Below are positions 45,774-58,275 of a DNA stretch of 64,000 bases, piece after piece (the stretch's first letter is position 1; the number at the start of each line of letters is the position of its first letter). Source of the DNA: Rhizophagus irregularis (Eukaryota; Glomeromycota; Glomeromycetes; Glomerales; Glomeraceae); assembly GCF_026210795.1 (NCBI RefSeq), contig NC_089434.1, positions 558,001-622,000 on the forward strand, given 5' to 3'. The position numbers and the translations under genes were made by a program. The notes under the pieces are model-generated. The model saw only the letters and a program-made list of their open reading frames with translations, was not told the origin of the DNA and searched no databases.

Positions 45774-47215
45774 AATATTTTAAAATTTTTAATTTGTTAA
45801 AAAGAAAATATCTATATTTATCAACTTTAAACAATAAATTATAGACTTATAGACTTATAGTGCACAGATAGAAACAAAAGGCAAGTCCTTTTACGCCCTT
45901 TTAAAACTATAAAATTCTATAAAATTAAATTTAGCATGATTTACTATTGTATAATGTTACAGTTGTTACACCATATAAAGGATTGTAATTTATACACTTA
46001 TGGGTTAGAAGCGTATTACCCAAATGCCAAATGTAACATAAAAATTTTTTTTGTACGAATTGTTACTACGCCACGGCATTATAAAAGAAAAAATTATTTT
46101 TTTCTTTCTCTGATTAATATTTTTTTTTTAAAAAAAAAAATCCTAAAAATAAAAAAAAATTCTAGAAAATTAATGAGTTAAAAATAATTTATATCATACA
46201 CAAGTAATAGCTTTGCTCGAATTGTTTCAAAATAATAAATCGATCTTTTTTTTTTAAAAAAAAAAAAAAAGAAAAAAGAAATCAAATAAATAAATGAATA
46301 AAAAGTAAATAAATTAATCAACGGATAATTGAAAAAACAACAAATTTTTAATATGTTGAAGATTACAAAAAATACCGGAGACTACTAGTCAGAGAAATTT
46401 TATCTACGCATAATGAATAAAGAATTCGATCAACGTCAAAAGATAAATTTCTTAGTTTAGTATTGCGTCTATCTTATTAAACTCTCACAAAAATGATATT
46501 AGAAATACGTTGCATGAATAAGTAGAATAACAAAAGTGGAAAAAATTCATTACAATATTATAAAATTGGGTAAATTAATAAACGCGAGTGTAATATATCA
46601 TTACGTAACAGCAATTCATCTTATAGTATAATAAAAAAAAGTATAATAAAAAAAAGTTACGTATATAATAAATTAATTGTATTCCTTGAAAATTTAAAAC
46701 TTTAAACTTTTTTTTTTTTAGCTATTAATATATATCTTACGTCATTTGCGTTAAAAGATTTTTAAATCACATAATGTTAAAACACTTTTAAAAGTTATAA
46801 CGACGATTATAAAAAAAATTTTATTAATATATATAATAAATAAAAAAATATATATATATAATAAATAAATCTTACGAAAAAAAAAAAAATTAAAAATCTT
46901 ACAAATAAATAATTAATCTAAAAATTATATACACATTAATTTTTTAAATAACCCAATTTTTTTTTTCTTAAATATTTTGAAATTCTTAAAAAAAAATTTT
47001 TTTTTTGTTTATCAATCAATCATATCATAAAAAAAAAAATAAAATAAAAAAAATATTATTGATATTATCTAAATTTCAATAATTATCTTTTTTTCTTTTT
47101 TTTCTTTTTTTTTTTTGTTGTTGCGTATAATCTATTTTAAATTCTCAAAATTTTTTATACTTAATGTAGTATAAATCAATCACGAGAAATTTTAACGTTA
47201 TTAAATTAAAAAAAA
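45774..47215. repeat. segmental duplication, kinase 2 upstream copy
   Basis: Partner of the segment at 40599-42030. Slightly longer because of homopolymer and small indel differences (for example an extra ACAGTTGTT near 45959 and a tandem ATAGACTT near 45842). No gene seen. Confidence 0.85.
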
Positions 47216-47478
47216 ATGATGTAAAATTTTCCTTCGTTCGATTCCGTGTAATAAATAAAAAGAAAAATTAGGTTCGTCTAATTAAAAAGTAAAAAGGTGT
47301 ACGTTAAATATGAACTAATCTATCTATCTTGATCTGGTTATTTTTTGGAATATAATTGCGAAATAAAACATAACAAAGAAAAAAAAAATTGTAGAGTGGA
47401 ATATAATAAAAATTAAAATTTAGTCGTTGTTCATGAATCAAATTATTATTTGTTTTAATTAATCATCAAAAATTGAAT

Positions 47479-48652
47479 TTAGTTTTTTCGAGCATAACAT
47501 CTAAAATTTACAAGTTGAGTTTTGTACTCATCAAATTCACTTGCAATAGAAGCAAATATATCATCTGTTTCTTCTTCCGTTAAACCTGGTTGAAATCGTT
47601 TATTTAAGGCTTTTTGGGACGTTTCATAACTATTTAGCATCTAAACAAAAAATAATAATGATTAAATTAATTAATATGAAGATTTTTTATTGACGGATTA
47701 CGAGGATTACGAGGATCACGAGAATCACGGATGAACCACTTACCATCAAACCAATTTCTCCACCCCAACGACCTATCGGACAAATTTTATCTTGTTTATG
47801 AAAGTCTGAAAATGAAGATGATTGTAACATTTGAGGAATTGAATTTATGGTAGTTTCTGGATCGATTCCCTTAGAATTCAAATATCTAAAGACTTTAAAA
47901 AAAAATAATGATGGTGAGAACTACTAGAACTTAAGATGCAGTACTAATGAACACTACCAATGTACTCGCTTACCTTGATCATTTCTATTTTGAGTTATTG
48001 GACCGGGATTATCGTAACCTATACGATATTCCATTATCTCCAGATAACCACCTGGTTTTAATACTCTTTTAATTTCAGAAAAAAGATATTTCCATTGAGA
48101 ATCTGTAAGATCAGGATAAATTAAGAACCTTTCACAAACAAAATCAAAAGTAGAATCAGGAAATGGGATTCCATCAAGAAGATCACATTGTATAAAACCA
48201 GTATTTGAAAGACGAGAATTTTCATCAGGAAGGATTGGTAAAATATCTATACCGATATAAATATTTGTAGAGTGATATTCTTTTGCCATATCAAGAATCC
48301 AAGTACCAGTTCCACATCCCACATCAAGTACTTTTAAACCACCTGATAATAAATTTTGTTCTATAGGGGAGGAAAAATTACTTTGCCATTGAAATCGAAA
48401 TAAATAATGATCTAAATTTAATCTTTCAAAATCTTCGTCATTAAAAGAAGGAAAATTATATTTATGAAACGATTTAAGATCATGAGCTATATTAGGTTTA
48501 TAATGATCATCTATATCATTGTTTAATAAAGGTTTATTATTAATTAAAGCTCGAGAAAATTTTTTTAGACAAAAAATTTTAGCGAGTTCTAGAAGAAGAG
48601 AAGATGCGTCGGTTTGTTTACGTGGATTGGGAGATGACGGACGATCGGTCAT
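47479..48652 (-). CDS. SAM-dependent class I methyltransferase, three exons
   Basis: Minus-strand exons 48652-47974, 47892-47744 and 47640-47479 join with codon G|TC and in phase 0, giving 329 residues. The Rossmann-type fold is clear: motif I VLDVGCGTGTWILDMA (~108-123), the acidic ribose-binding residue in GIDI (~134-137), CDLLDGIPFPDSTFDFV (~156-172) and the post-motif LKPGGYLEIMEY (~198-209). After the splice it continues VFRYLNSKGIDPETTINSIP, IGRWGGEIGLM and ends AKRFQPGLTEEE-like/DEYKTQLVNFRCYARKN. This arrangement resembles fungal LaeA/TAM-type methyltransferases with a C-terminal helical part. The methyl acceptor cannot be told. It sits alone between kinase copies and is not duplicated with them. 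Confidence 0.88.
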
Positions 48653-51600
48653 GGTATGGATAATATTATAGTGTTGGAAAAGACTGAAAAAGTTTTTCGT
48701 AAAATTATAAATATAAATATAAATATAAATATATAAAATAAATATATTAATATATATATATATATATTAAAAAATATATATATACGTCTCTTTCTAGTTG
48801 TCACAAAAATACGAGACTAAAAGGACTGAAAGAAAAGAAAAGAAAAAAAAAAAATTTTTTTTAGTATCAGCAGACATAATTTATAAGATATCTTGGCGTG
48901 AGAAAGATGCATGCAATATACCATTTATAATTGGACATATTTGGATTATCCATTTAGAGAGATCTCCCCATTGTGCCCGTTACCAGGGAACCTGATATTT
49001 TTTAAAAAAGAGGGAATCAATACCTTAATATAAATAATTTCACAAAATTAATGCAAAACATGAAAGTAGATAATCAGTTAAGAAAGAATTAATTGGTTAA
49101 ATTTCCCCCTAAAGTTGTTCTTGTTAGAGGGGTAAAAAGTAATCTCCGAATCTATTTCAAAAATCCTAAAAAGGAGAAGATAATTTAAACTTTTTAATAG
49201 TTTAATAATAATGTTTATATAATCAAAGTAAATTAATATGTTACACGGCATGCATTACGTGAAATAGCATAAATAAAATTCATTATTTCTCACTCCTTTT
49301 TTGCGTTAATGAGACAAAATATCAAACAATTTAATCAAAAATGATTTATAATGAATGAGCCTTACTACAAGTTTAGCAAAAATTCCACGTAATCCAAAAA
49401 AGACCAATGAAGTTTTCTCCCGATAAATCCGCCCGTTATCCGGCAATAGCCGTAACAGCCGGAATATATTTTCCCTTACAATAAATAATTAAATAATTCG
49501 GGAAATGAATCCTTTTAAAGGAGTTAAATATTAACTTTTTTTAAATAACAACGATCTTTATGAAACTAAATAAAGAAAACCATACCTCGGATTTTCCTTT
49601 GAATAATTCATTAATGTAAGTAATTGTAAATAAAATAATCATTTATTTATTTATTCCATTTAAAAATATTTATTTCTACAATGATATTTATTTTTACAAT
49701 GTTCTCAAAGCAAACTTTCATCTTTTTTTTTCATATTTTTTTTTCATTTTTTCTTTCATTTTTCGTTTCATTTTTATTTTTCATTTTTATTTTTTTTGTT
49801 TAACGTTAATTGTTTAATTGTTTTGATCAAATGATCATCCAATATATTATTATTTTACGATTTGCTAATTGTATTTAGTTTCATTTTTTTTTTCAAATTA
49901 AAGTCTTTATTGTTTTCATTGTTAATCATTTATCGTAATTAATGTCTTGTCTTTATATATCCTGGTTTCATAAATAACAGATAAACTTTGAATTCATAAA
50001 TATAATAAATATAATTAAATAATATATATTATAACTTACTAATATACAATATTACCGCAGGTAATAAACATATTGATGATCAATGATTTACATGTACCTT
50101 TAAACTAAAAATGGAGAGGTCTAGATCAGTCTACGCTTTCACAAAAATGATCATAAAGAATAAATAAATAATAAATAAATAATTTTTTTAACCGAACTTT
50201 TCCATAAAAAAAAAACTCACGTGCAAAATCCCTTACAAGTACATTTATACGTAAAATGAAAAATATGTAAGTAAAATAATTAATCACAGGGATCAGTCCC
50301 TTGTTTTTCTCCTGCGTACTTATCAAGAATCTTTTCAATAAGAGATTATTTTTTTTTTTTTAGTAATTATAAATATATTTTGTATTGATACTAACTATAA
50401 TTAGAATTATATAATTTATGAGAAACTTCTTTTTAAAAAACCATAACGATAATATTGAAGCCACATACATTAAATATTTATAAAATGTTAGTATGATTGG
50501 ATAATATAAGTTTTAGGATTCACTAAATTATATTAGTTAAATAAATAGAATGATTAATTTTTGTATCCGAGATGTTAGACGCTTGTCTAATTATTTTGAT
50601 TGACACTTTGGAATATTTATAGTAACACATATAAACATAATTTTTAATATAAATTGGATTGGTGGAATACGTCATATAATATATGTCTACCAATTAAATA
50701 TTTTAAATTTTATGTATTAAATATCATTTATATTAATTTGAAATAATAATTTTCGAAACCAAATTCAAAAAATTTTGGTTTTAAGTTATAAAAAAAATAA
50801 ATTAAAAATTAAAACATTGAAAAATACGAATTTTTATTCTAACTAATCTAGTAAATGAAATTTGAGTTATTTTTTTTTTGTATACACAAATATTTACTAT
50901 ATACAGTGAGTATTTGGAAATTACTAATTAATAATTCTATTAATAATACGGTACGGTAATCCATAGTCAAAAAATAATATATGAATAATTAATTGAGAAT
51001 TTATTATAAATCGTGCGTTAGAATCATTAGTTTGTGATGCTTTTAAGTAATGAGTAAAAATTAAGGCACGACAACATATTCGTTAACGTACTGTACTTAT
51101 AGTATAAAGCATGAGAAATAATATAATGGTTGTAATCTAGTTGATTTTATTATTTTAATTTGTTATTCACTTATTAATCTTTTTTTAAAGAAAATTATTA
51201 TAAAAAGTATTGTATAAACATGTTACAACGATAACCTTTTTAAAATATTCGTAATTTCGTGTGATAGAAGAGATCGACGTTACGACTTTAATTTATCATC
51301 AATCCACTATTCTATTAATAATCAATAAACATTAATAAACATTGTACAATACTTTTATTTTCATGGTTAAATTTAATATATTCTTTTAGCACAAAATTTA
51401 AAAAGGATTATAATAAGTTATTATTGCACATCAACAATCTTTTCACTATAATTTCGCGTCTGAAGCGAAATCATGAAAGTAATCGAATAAAGATAAAATA
51501 AATCTTCAAATTAACTCAATTTTTAGAGGTTTGAATGTCAGTCGCAATTTTTTTTTTTGTGCACCAAATAATAATGATAATTTTATTCAACAAAAAACTA

Positions 51601-52825
51601 TTTATACAAGTAATAACCGAATCCTTTGTATAAAAATTCTAGTCCATATTTTATTTTTTATTCTTAAAAAAAAAATTATTAATGTTAAAAAGCAAATTCG
51701 ATCATTTATAATAATGTCTATATCTGGCGACCGAACAAACATTTTCCACTTATCATTAGTAAATTAAGTACATGTAAATGTTTGTCAGTTAATCCACAAA
51801 AAAATATGTTGGACATTGGATATTTGGAAATGAAAATTTAATCATGATAGTAGTCCAGGGCGAAGTGGAGGAATTTTTTTGTAATAAATAACCCATGTCT
51901 TTCTATCAATTCACTTACGTCATCTATTCAATTACGTCATCTCTACTTTCTTTTTTTGCTGATCACTAATACGATATCGGTGTTTTTCATATTTACTGTA
52001 TAAAATTGTCCATTTTCTTAGTAAATAATAATTTATTTTAATAATAGTTTTATAGTTTATAACAACAGAAAATAATTCTAAAAAGTAGATAGCTATTTAA
52101 AATTTCATTTTATTTTATTTGGGTTCTTACGCTGAATTATTAAAGAATATTTATAAAAAAAGTTTTGTATAATTAAAAAGAACGAGGAAATAATTTGAGA
52201 AATATTTAAAGAACCTATTTCTTTAATAAAAAATAATTGCATATTTAAATAAATAAGTATACATGACTATACACATTTAATAATTTTGTTAAGCTCCAAT
52301 GGCCATGTTCGGATAGTTTTTTTGAGAAAGACGCGAAAATCTAATCTTTAATTAAAGTACATTTTTTCTAAAATTTTTTACGATCTATTTTGTTCAAATT
52401 GACAAAATTATGCGGTCGGTAATAATAATCATCGTTTTTCTTTTAATTTTTTTTTAATATCGAAAATGGGTTTTTTGTTTGTTTTTTTTTTGTAAATTTG
52501 CTGTTAGCGGTAGTTGTTGATCACGTGTCTGTATAATATACTAAACTTTTTAGGTAAAAACAAAATTCTAAAATCTTCGTATATACAACATACTTTAAAT
52601 GAAGTTAAAACGATTTTAGCAGCACAACCAAAACTTTTATCTCACACATTATTAGTTATCAATTTTATCCACTTCAAGAAAATACTGTAATAACGATCGA
52701 TATTAATATTATAATGAATCATTATCAAATAGAAGCGACTTTAAAACAGAATAATTTCATGATGTTATTATAATAAACTTTACATAACAAAATGGATAAT
52801 TTATGTTTATAATTTATAATATAAA
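48653..52825. other. 4.2-kb gene-poor interval; right part duplicated at 61-63 kb
   Basis: AT-rich with an (AT)n tract at 48740-48785. From about 50580 on it is collinear with about 61000-63300: shared landmarks include AAAAAGGATTATAATAAGTT (51400/61957), TTCGCGTCTGAAGCGAAA (51452/61979), GGCGAAGTGGAGGAATT against GAACGAAGCGAAGGAATT (51858/62240) and GTTGATCACGTG against GTTGATCACGCG. A degenerate copy of the small ORF at 62221 lies at ~51840-52130. No intact gene seen. Confidence 0.5.
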
Positions 52826-52892
52826 TGAACTATTTAAATTACAAACTAAGAAATCGTAAGTTATCTTACTACTCTAGACTTAGTGTTTAAAT
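52826..52892. other. conserved hairpin element, copy c (downstream of kinase 3)
   Basis: ACTATTTAAA...ACTAAG pairs with CTTAGTG...TTTAAATAGT, and an inner GTAAG...CTTAC stem is present. It lies ~300 bp beyond the kinase 3 stop. Confidence 0.75.
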
Positions 52893-53187
52893 AGTAATTA
52901 AGAATAAAAAATAAAAATAAAAATAAAATCAAAAAGAAAGAGAAAAAGGAAAAAAAATAAATACAACTCATTCTCATTCAGGGTTACGCCCAGAAAACTT
53001 TAAACGATTTGTAAATTTAATCTAATATGTTAAACATCACTGGAATTTAAGATCTAGATTATGCTAAGTGGTTTTAAAGGATATGAGCGAGACAAAATTC
53101 TTTGAAATAAAATTATAATTTATCAATATCTAATTATTTAAATAAAATTTAATAAATTAGTAATTCTAAAAATATTATTTTATTACA

Positions 53188-55369
53188 TTAAAAAAAATGT
53201 TTACCATCAGGAATTTCCAATTCATCTTGTTCTTCTGAGTGAAGATTTGGATTATTGTGTATTTCAGCTTCATCTATGAAACAAAATAATATTATTATCT
53301 AAAAAATTTTTAATAAATAAATAATGTTTACCTACCATCAATATCACCAATTTGTAGCTGTTGTGTTGTATCTTTATAATGATTATTTTGTATATCAACT
53401 ATTGTTTAAATAAAATATCGTTTAACAAATAACTGACTGATTTGAGTATTTATTTATAATATTTTACTCACTACTTTTTGAATTTACCCGTAATTTTTTA
53501 AACACCTTGGTCAATCTTGTACTACCAGCTAAAATTAAGATATTAATACTAAGTATTTAACACAAATCGAATATTTATTCTTATTTAAATTACCTTCAAT
53601 AACATTACTATTTCTTTTGTTATTCTGGTTACTTGATTGACTAAATCCATCAACTGAAAAGCAAATAATTTCATCAATATCATACAATTTAATTTCAAAT
53701 TCAAATAAATACTTACTGCTATCAGGAATATTGAAGTTATAATATGTTTTATTACTGTGAAATGCTAAAAAAATTATAAAATAAGGATTAAACACTATAA
53801 TATAAATTTAAATAAAAATTATTTTTATTTTTACCTTCTTGTTCTTCTATTATTAAAAAAAAAGAGAGATGTATTAATAATGTAACTAATATTAACATAG
53901 ATAATAAAAAACACATTATAATACCTTTTGTTGCATTTTTTGGTTCAGGTAAATTTTCAAATTTATGAATTTTACTTGTAAATAATTTACTACTTGTGTT
54001 TGAATTTATTTCTTTATCCATTTTTGCTTTTAGTTGAGGTAGTTCGTTTGGATTATTTTGATAATATGACTTAATTTCTCTCATTTTATCTCTAAGTGTT
54101 TTAATATCAGGTCTTTTTAATGGATCAGCATCCCAGCATTGTTCCATTAAATTTTTATATTTTAAAGGAATTTCTGATATAATTTTTGGCCTCATGCCAT
54201 TAATTATATTAAGTGCAAGATCACAATCATGTTCATGATTATTAAATGGTGGTTGTTCGGATGAAATTTCCCACATAAGCATCGCAACACTATAAATATC
54301 TGATTTATATGTACACCCTCTTCCATTAAGTACTTCAGGATCAATGTAAGGAAGGTTTCCATATATACTTGTTGATGGTTTGTCTGCAGGACCACAAAAT
54401 CCAAGATCACTAATCTGCCAATTATCATTGAATTGTGAATATAATATATTTCCAGAATGCAAATCTCTATGAATTGAATTCTCTCTATGAATATTTTCAA
54501 GTGCATCAAATATTGTAGAAGTAATATTAATTTTTTCTTTCCATGTAAGTTGATTATAATATTGTTGTAAATATTCTCTTAAATTTATATCCATTTTACT
54601 TAGTACTAGCATGTAATTTCCATTTGATGGATTTTGTGTTAAACCATAACATGGAACAATATGTGACCATTTATTACTTATGGTTAAATGTGATTTAGCC
54701 TGTAATAAATAATTTAAAACTTCAATAAGTTAAATAATTTTTACCATAAAAGATAAATATTTTTAGATTATATACCTCTTCAAACCAACTTTGACTTGCA
54801 CTTTCAACATTTTCTAATTTTTTGAGTACCACTTGGATATACCTTATAGATCTTATTAATTGTTGCTTTTTAGAGTCCCAATCTTCATATCTTCCATCAA
54901 TCCAAGTTGCTGTATAAATTTCAGAAAATCCACCTTTTGTTAGATATTCAATACTTTGTAAATTATTATATGGAATCCATTCAATTATACTATTTGGCAT
55001 GAGTGCTTCTGATTGACATTTTTGTATTAAATTATCAATATCATTATTTCCAGATGTCCAACTTGAAAATTTTGTTTTTAAATAATTTTGGACACAATAT
55101 TCACAATATGATGTAGCCAAGCATTTTTGATTACAATTTTCGCAAATTCTTCTTGTCCCTAAATTATGAATAATTATATATCGGTCATAGTCTTTACTAT
55201 ATATTCTTATTGCTTCCGTTTTTTCATCATTTGTAAGAGAATTATCAGCAAGAATCGTTTGTTTTACAAATTCAAACCATTTGTGTGCAGTATCGTAAAT
55301 ATTATAATCAATTGAATTAACTGCTCTATTGATTGTTGCATAAACTAAATCTCTTCGGATATCAGACAT
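53188..55369 (-). CDS. protein kinase 3, eight exons, DPE in place of APE
   Basis: Minus-strand exons 55369-54776, 54699-53925, 53846-53835 (12-nt micro-exon), 53764-53717, 53653-53594, 53528-53472, 53398-53336 and 53273-53188 join in phase to 564 residues. Motifs: CENCNQKCLATSYCEYC, KGGFSEIYTATW, lysine in VVLKKL, IHRDLHSGNIL, SDLGFCGPAD. The APE motif reads YIDPEVLNG, an A-to-D change not seen in the other copies. The tail is IDGFSQSSNQNNKRNSNVIE, then NLHSEEQDELEIPDG. A further splice at GTAAAC after IPDG is possible in place of the KHFF end. Distinct middle sequence (RSIRYIQ before the lysine) marks it as the most diverged of the three. Confidence 0.86.
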
Positions 55370-57540
55370 AGTTTATTAAAGTATTATAGCTTTTAGCTTT
55401 ACTAAAAAAATTGAGCGTAAAACACAGAGCACAAAGAAAAAAATTTGGTACCAAAGTTAAACGAGTAGTTTGTGTAACCATTAAATCTTAGTATTGTCTA
55501 CTGATCTACCTTGCACATGCAGCATAATTTTTGGTTTTGTGTAAAAAATGCCAGAAATGAATATTCTGTATCAGGAAAAAAAAATCTAGTTAGCCACAAA
55601 TTGAACAACTTTATATGGTTGGCAATAGCCTTCATATTAATTATTTTGGACTTTTGAAACGTTATTTTGTAAATATTTATTTAATTTTAGATAGATATTA
55701 TCTAAATTGAGAAAATTTTTCGGTGATCTTCATCCCTACGTTTAACCGCAACTTTTAAAAAAATGAGTTATTGTAATTTTCCATAGCTCAATAATGTTTA
55801 AACTTCAAAATGTATTATTCTAATTCTTAAAAAATAAAAATATTAATACTTGCTGTATAATAAATAAATATAATTATACCAAAGTATTTGTCTTTGTTTG
55901 TGTTCTCGACATAGTAATAATGTAATTATCTAATTATCATTATATGTAAAAAAGTTTTTATTTTAGATTGTAAAATTAAACATTATTTATATGATTTCTA
56001 GTTAATTTTACAAATATGTTGTATATATATATAATATATATGAATCAAACATAGACCTTATTTAAAAAATTAGTATATTTTTGTGATTACGCATTTATAT
56101 AAATAATGATTTTATTATAATTTATAACATTTATTAATTTTTTTGTTCATAAATTACAAAACAGAGACAGGAAACGATACTCGTATTCTCGATTAAGGTT
56201 AAAGTACAGTACTAATTAATTTGTTGACGAAACTCGACAATGTATTTATTATCTCAATATCCCGACAATCAATCATTCGATTATGATCACGTTATAATTA
56301 TGTTACTACGTAATAGAAATTATTTACAGATCACTTATTATCACAATAACATGTTGCAGCAGCGACTAAAGGAGAATACTCTATTGTATATATGGCATGG
56401 TGCTAAAATTGTTAAGTATGGTTAATATGATACTTCATTCTGGGTATATAACAATATTGTATAAGTAAGTACAGAATCAAATTTGGTATGGGTATACCGA
56501 ATTACCAAATTACTATGATAAGACACTAATTTCAACCAAAGTTGTAATCATGTGACATTAGCGTCTGTGCTACTTACAATTCCAGCTAGAATTAAATTTC
56601 TTAAATAATTCCGACCAGAATTAAGATAATTAAAAAGTGGTCAAAATTGTCCATGCGAAATCAATAAACAAATTGGCTAAAAAATTGTCCATATGAAATT
56701 AATAACAAAAAGGGAAAAAATAGAGTGAACATGTAAAAATAAGGCAAAATTGTCCAGGAACAAAATTAATAATTAACAAGCAGCTTAAATGTTACTTTTA
56801 TTTATTATAAAATAAATATGAAACTAGCAAGTTGAAAACTAAAAAAATAGAAAAAATAGATTATTAATTCACAAAAAATTTAACGAAATAGCCGGCTGGC
56901 ATTACACATTTTGGCTGAAATTGTGAGTTGTGACAGATAATATGCTACTAAAAATTTCGTCCCTCAGATACTTGGTGATGAAGAAGTCACGTGATTTCCG
57001 TCGTATGTGGTCCTGGGATATTATATTCACGTCCAATACATGTTAAAGCAATCAAGGGTTTATTTAAATTTAACAATTTTTTCTACTAGTTACAAGACTA
57101 AAAAATTTTTAGTTTAAAAATATATAACTTATATTTGCTATACATACAGGTAATAGTTAGATGGTTTTTTAATCAATAAAGACAATTACTGGATCATGTG
57201 CGCAGATCATATGATAATCAGGAACAAATCCTTTTTTTTATTAGTCTTTTCGTTATATGTAGATGGTCACGTGTATGTATATATATAAACGTCTAATTAA
57301 TTTATAAAAATTCTTTGCATACTTTTAAACAAAATTAATGAGCAAATTTAAACGATTTTATCGGCAAACTTCATAATCTTTTGTCTCATAATAATTGGCA
57401 TATTACTAGTTATCTATATCAATTCTATCCGCTTCGAGAAAATACTATGACGATAGCTTTACTCTAATTATATGATGTAGCGTTGGTAAAATAGAAGCAG
57501 AATAATTTTATCATGTTATTTTAATAAATTTGAATGAAAT
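55370..57540. other. intergenic; left part duplicated at 58.3-58.9 kb
   Basis: About 55560-56200 (from TCTAGTTAGCCACAAATTG) is repeated at about 58340-58910, so it is the conserved upstream flank of the kinase unit. The remainder is AT-rich, with CCAGCTAGAATTA / CCGACCAGAATTA repeats near 56580-56630. No gene seen. Confidence 0.5.
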
Positions 57541-57600
57541 ATTAACTAAGAAATTTGTAAGACATCTTACTACTCTAGACTTAGTGTTTAAACATTCATT
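57541..57600. other. conserved hairpin element, copy d (downstream of kinase relic)
   Basis: AACTAAGAAA, inner GTAAGACATCTTAC stem, CTTAGTGTTT. The outer stem is partly lost, in keeping with the gene beside it being a relic. Confidence 0.65.
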
Positions 57601-57814
57601 AATTCAAAGAATAAAAAATAAAAATAAAAATAAAATCGAAAAAGAAGAAAGGAAAATAAATATAGCTAATTTTCTAATCTAATATGTGAAATTACATTTC
57701 ACAGGATACAGCAACGAAACAAAATTCTTAGAAATTTACTATCAATATCTAGCTATTCAATGAATTTATTAAATTGGTAATTCTAAAATATTATTTATTA
57801 TATTAAGAAAGATC

Positions 57815-57894
57815 TTTAACATCAGGAATTTCTAATTCATCCTGTTCTTCTGAGTGAAGATTTGGATCATTGTGTATTTTAACTTCATCTATAA
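57815..57894 (-). pseudogene. isolated last-exon relic of a fourth kinase copy
   Basis: On the minus strand this reads DEVKIHNDPNLHSEEQDELEIPD, clearly the final kinase exon, but the exons that should precede it are absent. The flank at 58320 already matches sequence upstream of the kinase 3 start, so nearly the whole coding region has been deleted. A MITE sits 32 bp away. Confidence 0.85.
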
Positions 57895-57918
57895 AATAAA
57901 AAAATAAATTAATAATCT

Positions 57919-58275
57919 ATCATAAATAAAGATGGTCATCGGTCCTAAAAGACCGTGGTCCTACGGTTTTACACCTTAAAAAGACGGACCGGTCCGTCTT
58001 GGTGTAGGACTGCGATCTTTCGGTCCTGTATCACATATAATAAGACCGTCGGTCTTTCTAAGTACCGCAGCCTTTTTAAGACTTATCAGTCTTTTTTCTT
58101 TTTTTTTGCAAATAAAAAAATTTTTTAGCTTTAAATTTAATTCATTATATGAAGACCGGTATGAGGACCCCTACTGCGCCATAAAAAATGCAAGACCGCG
58201 GTCCGGTCCTACAAGTCCTGGGACCGACCAGTCCAGGACCGAGTAGGACCGTTAGGACCGATCCTTAATCATAAA
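57919..58275. mobile_element. 341-bp hAT-type MITE with GC-rich ends
   Basis: The element is 57927-58267, flanked by the perfect 8-bp duplication ATCATAAA (57919-57926 and 58268-58275). Ends are TAAAGATGGTCATCGGTCC and, reversed, TAAGGATCGGTCC, imperfect through a short insertion. The subterminal regions carry many GGACCGGTCC-like and AAGACCG motifs in both orientations. Style matches the MITE at 2172, although terminal sequence differs, so they are likely cousins. Confidence 0.78.

Noticed and set aside
47687-47881. Separate 64-codon ORF beside the methyltransferase
   Set aside because: It is exon 2 of the methyltransferase read through its donor site.
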